64,000 bases of DNA from contig NZ_JADPMV010000001.1 in NCBI RefSeq assembly GCF_018398425.1, forward strand, positions 2,604,001 through 2,668,000, read 5' to 3'. Both the position numbers and the translations under genes were made by a program. The DNA is from Pseudomonas lalucatii (GTDB lineage Bacteria > Pseudomonadota > Gammaproteobacteria > Pseudomonadales > Pseudomonadaceae). The notes under the pieces were generated by a model, which worked only from the letters and a program-made list of their open reading frames with translations, ran no database searches and was not told the origin of the DNA. This document shows positions 1-7,601 of this stretch, piece by piece; positions within the stretch are counted from its first letter, which is position 1, and each line of letters begins with the position of its first letter.

Positions 1-264
1 GGCGCCGCCAAGGTGCACACGGTGATGGCCAACGACTACCAGACCCGCTGCCCGAACGCCGCCAAGCTGGTGAGCAACATGAAGTTCGACATCCCGATGG
101 AGTCGCACATGATGGAGAGGATCATGGACAAGGAGCCGGCGGTACAGGCCGCCAAGCAATGGATCGCCAAGAACCCGCAGTGGCTGGACACCTGGCTGGA
201 CGGCGTGACCACCTTCGACGGCAAGGATGCCAAGAGCGCGGTGCTGAGCTACCTGCAACAGTGA
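1..264 (+). CDS. Quaternary-amine ABC transporter substrate-binding protein, C-terminal fragment
   Basis: This is the last 87 codons of a gene that begins before the window and is open from base 1. The tail, with KNPQWLDTWLDGVTT near the end, resembles the C-terminus of ProX/OpuAC-type periplasmic binding proteins for glycine betaine, choline or carnitine. Such proteins deliver the ligand to an inner-membrane ABC importer. The next functional gene on this strand is a gamma-butyrobetaine hydroxylase, so a trimethylammonium ligand such as carnitine or gamma-butyrobetaine fits, but that is inference. The N-terminus, signal peptide and most of the ligand cage lie outside the window, so the exact ligand cannot be read. 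Confidence 0.7.
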   Translation, partial: GAAKVHTVMANDYQTRCPNAAKLVSNMKFDIPMESHMMERIMDKEPAVQAAKQWIAKNPQWLDTWLDGVTTFDGKDAKSAVLSYLQQ

Positions 265-342
265 CCGCTCGGGCGTGCGCCGGGCAATGCGCCCGGCGGG
301 CGTCAGCGCGGCTCTGCCCGCCCAGCGGCGCAGCCTGCCGGC

Positions 343-1293
343 TCAGCTCTGGCTATGGCTGGCCAGCCAGTCCCAGAGCTTCTGCGCCGGCGCGCGCAGC
401 TGCCGGCGCAGCGGCCGCACCAGCCAGAAACGCTCCGGCGTGGCCACGCACAGGTCGAACACCGGCACCAGGCCGTGGCGCACTTCGCGCTGCCAGCGCA
501 TGAACAGGTTGCGGTGGGCCAGGGCCAGGCCCATGCCCTGGCGCGCCAGCTCCAGGGCCATCACCTGGGTGTCGCAACTGACCCGCCGGGTCTGCCGTTC
601 CAGCTCCGCCACCCCCGCCGCCTGCAGCCAGGCCCGCCAACCGACGGCGAAACCGACGGAGTGCAGCAGCGTCTGTCCGGCCAGGTCCTGGGGACTCTGC
701 AGGCGCGCCGCCAGCTCCGGCGCCGCCAGCACCACCATCTCCTCCTCGCCCTCGCCCAGGGCCACGCATTCCAGCTCGTTCCAGTCGCCGCGGCCGTAGC
801 GGATCTCCATGTCGGCGCCCTCGCTGCCGAAGTCGGTGCTCCAGAAACCGCTGGCCAGGTGCAGGGCCACCTCGGGATGGGCCCGGTGAAAGGCCACCAG
901 CCGCGGCGCCAGCCAGGCCTGCTGCGCCAGCGGCGTGGCGCGCAGGGTCACCGGCGCATCGCGGGTCAGGCCGAACACCTCGGCCGTGCTGTCGCGCAGG
1001 CGCACGAAGGCGGCCTGGATCGAGGGCAGCCAGGCCTGCCCGGCCAGGCTCAGGCTGAGGCTGCGCGGATGGCGCACGAACAGCTGCTGGCCGAGGCGGT
1101 CCTCCAGCAGGCGGATGCGCTGGCTGACCGCCGACTGGGTGATGTTCAGCTCGCGCCCGGCGGCGGTGAAACTCAGGGTGCGGGCCGCCACCTCGAAGGC
1201 TTCCAGCCACAGCAACGGCGGCAGGTCCTGGGTCAGCCCGGGCCAGTCCGGGTATTCCGGCACCGGGGCGCCGGGCCGCTGGGAATCGCTCAT
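343..1293 (-). CDS. LysR-family transcriptional regulator (GcvA-like)
   Basis: The 316-residue product has an N-terminal winged helix-turn-helix at about residues 25-85 (FTAAGRELNITQSAVSQRI) followed by a LysR effector-binding domain. The start at 1293 is chosen because the LysR alignment begins shortly after it; an upstream in-frame start would add 21 residues unlike the family. The gene is transcribed away from the gamma-butyrobetaine hydroxylase gene, with a divergent intergenic region of about 210 bases. LysR regulators usually control the divergent neighbour, so it probably regulates carnitine or gamma-butyrobetaine metabolism. The effector is not evident from the sequence. Confidence 0.85.
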   Translation of the reverse strand: MSDSQRPGAPVPEYPDWPGLTQDLPPLLWLEAFEVAARTLSFTAAGRELNITQSAVSQRIRLLEDRLGQQLFVRHPRSLSLSLAGQAWLPSIQAAFVRLRDSTAEVFGLTRDAPVTLRATPLAQQAWLAPRLVAFHRAHPEVALHLASGFWSTDFGSEGADMEIRYGRGDWNELECVALGEGEEEMVVLAAPELAARLQSPQDLAGQTLLHSVGFAVGWRAWLQAAGVAELERQTRRVSCDTQVMALELARQGMGLALAHRNLFMRWQREVRHGLVPVFDLCVATPERFWLVRPLRRQLRAPAQKLWDWLASHSQS

Positions 1294-1505
1294 GCGGAAG
1301 GCTCCTCGCACAGGAATGATGGGCCGAAGATAGCAGCATATGGCTAAGCCAGGCATTAGTTTGGCTTGGCCTTAGTCCGCGAATTGATCGTTTGTCAGCC
1401 ACCCGGCCAGGCCCCACTCTTGGCCTGCACCCGGCAGCCGCCGACAGCGCCTCCCCGGGGCGGCCGGGCACCATTTTCATGCGATGCGCTCTTGCGGAGA
1501 TACCC

Positions 1506-2738
1506 ATGACCACCAGCCTCCTCCCCCCCGCTACCGCCGGCGCCAACCTGGGCCCTTCGGTCGACATGAAGGAGTACGGCGCCTACGCGCTGGACCTGCC
1601 GATCGTCGCCGCGGGCTATGCCGAGGCCTGCATCCAGGTCGACTGGCAGGTGATGGACACCATCGAGAGCGCCGCGTTTCCCCTGCTGTGGTTGCGCGAC
1701 CACTGTGCCTGCGACGCCTGCCGCCATCCGCAGACCTACGAGCGCACCCAGTTCATCATCGACCTCGACCCCGCCTGCCTGGAGGTGGCACCGGCCATCG
1801 ACGTGGCGGACGGCCACCTCGGCCTGACCTGGAGCGACGGCCATGTCAGCCGCTTCGACGCCGGCTGGCTGTATCGGCTGCGCCCGCACCAGCAGGCCTG
1901 GCAACCGAGCATAGTGCCGGCGAACCGCGCCTGGGCGGAGAACTTCAGCGCCCATCGCACTGACTTCGACGACTACATGGCCGGCGGCGGCGCGCGCCTG
2001 GACTGGCTGCATGCGCTGTGCCGCGACGGTTTCGCCATCCTGCAGAACGGCCCCAGCGAGGGCGGCGAGATCGACCGGGTCGCCGCCACCATCGGACCGA
2101 TCCGCGCCACCAATTTCGGCGGCCGCTTCGAGGTCTTCAGCAAGCCCAAGCCGAACAACGCCGCCTACACCGCCCTGGGCCTGGAGCTGCACACCGACCT
2201 GACCAACTGGAAGAACCCGCCGGACATCCAGATGCTCTACTGCCTGGCCAACGATGCCCAGGGCGGCGAGTCGATCTTCGCCGACGGCGTCGCCGTGGCC
2301 GAGGCCCTGCGCCAGCAGGACCCCGAGGCCTTCCGCCTGCTGGCCGAGACGGCGATCGACTGCCGCTTCGCCGACGAGGACAGCGACATCGTGGTACGCG
2401 CCACGGTGATCCACCTCGACGAGCACGACCAGGTCATCGAGGTGCGCTTCAACAACTGGCTGCGCGACAACCTGCGCCTGCCGCCGGCGCAGATCATGCC
2501 CTGGTACCGCGCCTACCTGGCCTTCTGGAAGATCCTGCGCTCGCCGCGCTACCGCCTCGACCTGCGCCTGGCCGCCGGCGAGATGGTCGCCTTCGACAAC
2601 CGCCGGGTGCTGCACGGGCGCAAGAGCTTCGACCCGCAGACCGGCCGGCGCCACCTGCAGGGCTGCTATGTCGACTACGACATGGTCGAGTCCGCCCTGC
2701 GAGTCACCGCCCGCCAGAGCCACGACGCCTCGGTCTAA
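1506..2738 (+). CDS. Gamma-butyrobetaine hydroxylase (2-oxoglutarate dioxygenase, TauD superfamily)
   Basis: The 410-residue protein resembles bacterial gamma-butyrobetaine dioxygenase, which converts gamma-butyrobetaine to L-carnitine using 2-oxoglutarate, oxygen and iron(II). The N-terminal part has the zinc-binding cluster typical of this family (HCACDACRHP). The catalytic domain shows the HxD iron motif (LELHTDL) and the distal iron histidine followed by the 2-oxoglutarate arginine (RRVLHGR). The start at 1506 has a GGAGA ribosome site a few bases upstream. An internal ATG at 1567 would give a length closer to the characterised Pseudomonas enzyme but lacks such a site. The preceding ABC binding protein and divergent LysR gene suggest one uptake-and-conversion unit. 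Confidence 0.85.
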   Translation: MTTSLLPPATAGANLGPSVDMKEYGAYALDLPIVAAGYAEACIQVDWQVMDTIESAAFPLLWLRDHCACDACRHPQTYERTQFIIDLDPACLEVAPAIDVADGHLGLTWSDGHVSRFDAGWLYRLRPHQQAWQPSIVPANRAWAENFSAHRTDFDDYMAGGGARLDWLHALCRDGFAILQNGPSEGGEIDRVAATIGPIRATNFGGRFEVFSKPKPNNAAYTALGLELHTDLTNWKNPPDIQMLYCLANDAQGGESIFADGVAVAEALRQQDPEAFRLLAETAIDCRFADEDSDIVVRATVIHLDEHDQVIEVRFNNWLRDNLRLPPAQIMPWYRAYLAFWKILRSPRYRLDLRLAAGEMVAFDNRRVLHGRKSFDPQTGRRHLQGCYVDYDMVESALRVTARQSHDASV

Positions 2739-3322
2739 CCACAGTCCATGGCCGCCCTGCTGGCCCACGACCGGCCGGGCACCGTGCGCGAACCGCGCAA
2801 CGTCGCCCACGGCCTGCCGGCTTTCAAGTGCAGCGGCCAGGCCACAGCCCTGCACCCGCTTTAGCCTGAGAGCGGCCGGGCGGCGCCGCGCCCCGGCCGC
2901 GAAGCCTTCAAGCTCTTGCTTGCCCAACGGAAAGTGGGCAAAGAGATCGGCGCCCCTGCCTCCAGCGCTTGCCGCGCTGGACTTCCCTCCTTCCGCCCCC
3001 CAGGCCGGCGGACCGCCAACCCAGCACCTTCATCCCGCCTGCCGACGGAAACCCGCCGCGCGCCCGATAGTAGGTGGCAAGTGCCAAGGAGAAGTTGCTT
3101 GCCGACTTGGCTGGGGGCTCGCTATGGTTCAAATCAGACTGATAGCAATCTGCCGCGCCGCCATGCCGGCTGATAGGGCAAGCCACACGATTACGGATCG
3201 TTCAGGGAGAGAACAGGCAGATGACTGATTCTTGAATATTTTTCGATACGTACTGGCTTGGTAGGGCTGTGCTTGTCTGGAATTCATCAATGTTCAATAT
3301 GACGAGTTCCGTCTATTCACTG
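2739..3322. other. Intergenic region left of the cassette insertion
   Basis: No convincing gene is seen in these 584 bases. The left part has the GC-rich composition of the host, and a 38-codon ORF at about 2748-2864 has no recognisable product. From roughly 3190 onward the sequence becomes visibly AT-rich, like the cassette block that follows. The stretch could hold the promoter that reads into the cassettes, but no strong -35/-10 pair stands out. There is no integrase gene and no clear attI. Base 3322 is the G of the left cassette junction. Confidence 0.6.
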
Positions 3323-3868
3323 TTAACCGGTAGAAGTATGGAGAGCTACGAAACAAGTTTCACTGGAAAAATACTGAAGAGAGGCTTTTGGCTTTATGTC
3401 TGGCGAATATCATCTGGAGAAAAAACTGTTTGGTATGTAGGGCGCACAGGGGATAGTTCATCCGCAAATGCAGCATCCCCATTTGGTCGTTTGAGCCAAC
3501 ATCTGGATTTACGCCCATCAGCTAAGGCCAATATGCTAGCTACGAACTTGCGAAATTCAGATATGATTCCCGACGAGTGTGAGTACAATCTTTTGACATT
3601 AGGCCCCCTGTTCCCAGAACAGAGCGATTTCGAAGACCACAAGCCCTATCGAGATATCGTCGGAAAGCTGGAGGCTGAGCTAGCTTATACCCTTAGTCAA
3701 AGGGGACTGTTGGTTCTTGGCACACACCCCAAGCGGGGTGACTTCGATAAAACTCTTTTTACAGAGGTGCTAAGTAAAGCAAATGCGTTCGTCAAAAACG
3801 GTTAACAAGTCAAAGCAGCAACGCCACTTCGTGGCTGGACGCGCTAACGCACGCCGCTGTTTGAGGCG
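3323..3868 (+). mobile_element. Integron gene cassette 1 (GIY-YIG-like ORF plus attC)
   Basis: The cassette runs from the cut in G^TTAACC (G at 3322) to the cut in G^TTAGAT (G at 3868). Its attC R'' box at 3800-3806 is GGTTAAC, whose reverse complement GTTAACC is exactly the sequence at the left junction. That is what is expected if the excised circle rebuilds its own attC R' box. The layout is standard for a cassette: one forward ORF starting 15 bases inside the left edge, with attC directly after its stop. Composition is clearly AT-richer than the flanking chromosome. No integrase gene is present in the window. Confidence 0.85.
3338..3805 (+). CDS. Small GIY-YIG-like protein, cassette-borne
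   Basis: The 155-residue product looks like a stand-alone GIY-YIG fold. FWLYVW at residues 17-22 and WYVGRTG at 32-38 match the two signature strands. The arginine of GRTG, the histidine of RLSQHL and a glutamate in KLEAEL are placed like the remaining catalytic residues. Members of this superfamily are mostly nucleases, but activity here is inferred. The start at 3338 is chosen because the cassette boundary lies at 3322/3323; the in-frame GTG (3269) and ATGs (3290, 3299) fall outside the cassette, in flanking DNA. Only a weak GGTAGA ribosome site precedes it. Codon use is AT-rich, indicating transfer. The cellular role is unknown. Confidence 0.7.
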   Translation: MESYETSFTGKILKRGFWLYVWRISSGEKTVWYVGRTGDSSSANAASPFGRLSQHLDLRPSAKANMLATNLRNSDMIPDECEYNLLTLGPLFPEQSDFEDHKPYRDIVGKLEAELAYTLSQRGLLVLGTHPKRGDFDKTLFTEVLSKANAFVKNG

Positions 3869-3874
3869 TTAGAT
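3800..3874 (+). other. attC: attC recombination site of cassette 1
   Basis: The site has the full attC architecture. R'' is GGTTAAC (3800-3806), L'' is TCAAAGCAGC, L' is GCTGTTTGA and R' is GTTAGAT (3868-3874), a perfect GTTRRRY. L'' pairs with L' except for one extra G, the extrahelical base that orients attC strand choice. The two arms enclose a shorter variable part. The stop codon of the GIY-YIG-like gene overlaps R''. The predicted cut is between 3868 and 3869. Confidence 0.88.
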
Positions 3875-3902
3875 TTCACAGAAACTTTTGAAGCTCTCAT
3901 AA

Positions 3903-4868
3903 ATGACAAAGAAATTAATTAGTGTCTTCGAGCGGCTGGATGAAGTGCTCAAGCCACATCGAGCACTGCAAGAACAAATTGATCGAATTCTGGAGCCTCA
4001 ACGCCTCCTTCAAGAGCAAATAGATAAATTTTTGGAGCCGCAGCTGCGACTTCAGAAGCAAATGGATAAATATCTTGAGCCACATAGAAAGTTTCAAGAT
4101 CAGATGCAGAGGTATCTCGAACCGCATCAGCGGCTGCAAGAACAACTAGATAAATATCTTCAGCCTCAGCGCCAGCTTCAAGTGCAGATAGATAAGTATC
4201 TAGAGCCTTATCGCCAAAGGCAAGAGCAAATACACAAGTACCTGGAGCCATACCGCTTACTTGAAAATCAAGTAAGCAAGCACCTGAATTCACTAAATAA
4301 ATACCTGTCAGACCCTATGATGGATAGCATTTCCATCAATAAGGGTGGCGCGCTCTCCATCGCTGGCGAAGTGGTTGATGTTGAACAAATAGAAAATACT
4401 GTAGCAGAGATATCTGGTGACTACTCAAGCCCCGAGGAATTCTTCAATGCTTTCTTCAAGCTACTTGAGAAACTTGGCAATGCGACCCGCATCGCAGTTA
4501 TCTACTTAGTATTTCCATATTTTCTCTCTATTGTCGCCAATCTCACAACTCCATTATATGAAGAATGGTGGAAAGAATATGCAGGAGGCGACCACCGAGC
4601 TGCAAAAAAGGAAATTGTACGAGAAGCAAATGAAGTCTATCGACCGGAAGAGCTGAATGGATATCGCTTTGTGTACGCAACAATACTCCACGTCCGAAGC
4701 TCTGGAAGTATTAGTTCTGAGATAATAGATAAGCTCTATCTAGGTAAGACGGTAAAAATTATCGAGAGAGTTAAGCGCTGGTCTCATGTTGAGTACCAAG
4801 ACTCTGACTCTGGAGAGCCAAAGCAAGGCTGGGTCTTTTCTAGATATTTAGAGAAATTTCGGCATTGA
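3903..4868 (+). CDS. Repeat-rich membrane-associated protein with C-terminal SH3-like domain, cassette-borne
   Basis: The 321-residue protein has three parts. Residues 16-127 are eight consecutive 14-residue repeats with consensus LEPxRxLQEQIDKY, predicted to form a long helical rod. Residues of about 200-225 (AVIYLVFPYFLSIVANL) form one hydrophobic stretch that may cross or sit in the membrane. The last 65 residues resemble a bacterial SH3 domain (ILHVRSSGS, then GWVFSRYLEKF). There is no signal peptide. The start is the first ATG inside cassette 2 and is followed directly by the repeat pattern. The gene is AT-rich relative to the host. I do not recognise a function; an envelope sensor, scaffold or defence role would be a guess. 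Confidence 0.75.
   Translation: MTKKLISVFERLDEVLKPHRALQEQIDRILEPQRLLQEQIDKFLEPQLRLQKQMDKYLEPHRKFQDQMQRYLEPHQRLQEQLDKYLQPQRQLQVQIDKYLEPYRQRQEQIHKYLEPYRLLENQVSKHLNSLNKYLSDPMMDSISINKGGALSIAGEVVDVEQIENTVAEISGDYSSPEEFFNAFFKLLEKLGNATRIAVIYLVFPYFLSIVANLTTPLYEEWWKEYAGGDHRAAKKEIVREANEVYRPEELNGYRFVYATILHVRSSGSISSEIIDKLYLGKTVKIIERVKRWSHVEYQDSDSGEPKQGWVFSRYLEKFRH
3948..4283 (+). repeat. Eight tandem 42-bp coding repeats
   Basis: The region encodes eight in-register copies of a 14-residue unit, each beginning L(E/K/Q)P and mostly ending DKY, followed by a partial ninth (LNSLNKYL). The DNA copies are diverged at third positions and at several codons, so the array is old or under protein-level selection rather than a recent slippage expansion. 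The period is exactly 42 bases with no gaps. Confidence 0.9.
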
Positions 4869-4869
4869 G

Positions 4870-5000
4870 ATCTAACAATTGTATATGGACTCTCCCCACA
4901 AGCAGTGAGGAATAGGTTTTCAAGCCTGTCGCCAGCACGGTTGCATTGGTCTATCCGGCCTGTTGTGGGCAAGAGCTCCATAGCCAATCCGTAGTTCGCA
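4870..5000 (+). other. attC: Long attC-type site of cassette 2, hybrid right edge
   Basis: R'' is ATCTAAC (4870-4876), a perfect RYYYAAC. The arm GGACTCTCCCCACAAGCAG (4888-4906) pairs with CTGTTGTGGGCAAGAGCTCC (4960-4979), with single unpaired bases including the extra G in ACAAGCAG against CTGTTGT. Pairing continues inward (GGAATAG with CTATCC) and outward with mismatches. The total span is in the upper part of the known attC size range. R' keeps only GTT (4994-4996) followed by CGCA, as expected when the last bases come from a non-canonical host target. Confidence 0.72.
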
Positions 5001-5027
5001 CAGCGGCGGCCTGGAAGCCGGGCAGGT

Positions 5028-5933
5028 CTACCCCCCCAACTCCCCACTCTCCAGCTTGCGCCAGAGCAGGCGCACCGCCGCCTTGCGCACCAGGGCGCAG
5101 CGGTACAGGCGGATCTCCAGCGGCGTCTGCCACTGCTCGCCGCCACACACCGCCAGCTCGCCGCGGGCCAGTTCCATGGTCACCGACAGGCGCGGCACCC
5201 AGGCCACGCCCATGCCCTGCAGGGCCATGCTCTTGAGGCTGTCGGCCATCGCCGTTTCGTACACCGTGGTCGAGCGCAGGGCGCGCTGGCGCAGCAGCAG
5301 GTTGACCGAGCGGCCGAGGAAGGCGCCGGCGCTGTAGGCCAGCAGCGGCACGCTCTGGCCGCTGTCGAGGTCGTACAGCGGCTGGCCCTGCTCGTTCACC
5401 GCGCACACCGGCAGCATCTGGGTTGCGCCCAGGTGCAGCGAGGGGAAGATCTCCGGGTCCATCTGCAAGGCGGCGTCCGGGTCGTAGTAGGCGAGGATCA
5501 GGTCGCAGCTGCCTTCGCGCAGCGAGTGCACCGCCTCGCCGACGTTGGTCGCCACCAGCCGGGTGGTCAGCGGCAGGCCCTCGCGGCGCAGACGGGCGAT
5601 CCACTCGGGAAAGAAACCCAGGGTCAGCGAGTGCGCCGCGACTATCTGCAACACCTCGCCCTGCTTGCCCTCGAGGTTGTGCAGGTGGCGCACCACCTCG
5701 CCGAGCTGCTCGACCAGGCTGCGCGCGGTGACCAGGAACAGCTGGCCGGCCTCGGTCAGCTCCACCGGCGTGCGGGCGCGGTTGACCAGGGTCAGGCCGA
5801 GCATCTGCTCCAGCGCCTTGATCCGCCGGCTGAAGGCCGGCTGGGTGACGAAGCGCTTCTCGGCCGCCTGGGAGAAGCTGCGGGTGGCGGCCAGGGCGAC
5901 GAAGTCCTCCAGCCATTTGGTTTCCAGGTTCAT
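5028..5933 (-). CDS. LysR-family regulator, HypT/YjiE-like
   Basis: The 301-residue product begins METKWLEDF-like (NLETKWLEDFVALA) and carries the LysR helix-turn-helix (FSQAAEKRFVTQPAFSRRIKALE, residues about 20-42, shown here only as context) followed by an effector domain with AAHSLTLGFFPEW. These stretches resemble E. coli HypT (YjiE), a hypochlorite-responsive LysR regulator. It is transcribed away from aspA over a 170-base gap, so it is a likely regulator of aspartate ammonia-lyase. The gap contains the partial dyad GGCATTATGCC near 5990, which could be an operator. Response to hypochlorite is not implied by similarity alone. The integron cassettes lie just past its 3' end. Confidence 0.82.
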   Translation of the reverse strand: MNLETKWLEDFVALAATRSFSQAAEKRFVTQPAFSRRIKALEQMLGLTLVNRARTPVELTEAGQLFLVTARSLVEQLGEVVRHLHNLEGKQGEVLQIVAAHSLTLGFFPEWIARLRREGLPLTTRLVATNVGEAVHSLREGSCDLILAYYDPDAALQMDPEIFPSLHLGATQMLPVCAVNEQGQPLYDLDSGQSVPLLAYSAGAFLGRSVNLLLRQRALRSTTVYETAMADSLKSMALQGMGVAWVPRLSVTMELARGELAVCGGEQWQTPLEIRLYRCALVRKAAVRLLWRKLESGELGG

Positions 5934-6105
5934 GCTCAGCCTTCGCGGTTTCGCGGCATACGTCCGACGAGTTTAAGACGTCACGCCGGCATTATGCCGA
6001 TTATGCATGGGCCAGCGTTTAACAGCATTAGCCGGCATACCGCCGCAAACCCTAGTCTAGAAGGCATCGCGGCCTGTGCCGCTTATTCCAGAGACTCCCG
6101 TCATC

Positions 6106-7530
<1,425 letters not shown>

Positions 7531-7575
7531 GCGTAACTGCTCGCACAGACGAGGCCTCACCAGCCTCACCTCTCT

Positions 7576-7601
7576 GGGATGGCCTCGGCCATCCCTTTTT
7601 T
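7576..7601 (+). terminator. Rho-independent terminator of aspA
   Basis: A perfect stem GGGATGGCC / GGCCATCCC with a two-base TC apex is followed by TTTTTTA. It lies 45 bases after the aspA stop. Its T-run overlaps the stop codon of the convergent MocR gene. Confidence 0.92.

Larger units (their letters stand above)
3869..4994 (+). mobile_element. Integron gene cassette 2 (14-residue-repeat protein plus long attC)
   Basis: The cassette runs from TTAGAT at 3869 to the G at 4994. The R'' box of its attC at 4870-4876 is ATCTAAC. Its reverse complement GTTAGAT equals G plus the first six bases of this cassette, so the excised circle would carry a perfectly paired R''/R'. This is independent support for both ends. 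In the integrated form the right junction reads G^TTCGCA, where TTCGCA belongs to the host flank. It holds one forward ORF starting 34 bases inside the left edge. No integrase is encoded nearby, so the pair is an integrase-less cassette cluster. Confidence 0.82.

Noticed and set aside
2748..2864. Short ORF of 38 codons after the hydroxylase gene
   Set aside because: No ribosome site, no recognisable features, and composition is that of ordinary GC-rich intergenic DNA.
3205..3322. Possible third attC or attI left of the first cassette
   Set aside because: AACAGGCAGATGAC near 3213 pairs only partly with the bases before 3322, no RYYYAAC box is in place and the stem breaks down inward. It is not better than chance.
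3269..3337. Longer N-terminus for the GIY-YIG-like protein
   Set aside because: These codons lie outside the cassette as set by G^TTAACC at 3322, and the extra residues do not resemble the family.
4888..4979. The inverted repeat after the second cassette gene as a terminator
   Set aside because: The loop is very large, no T-run follows, and the bulged pairing plus the R'' box fit attC better.
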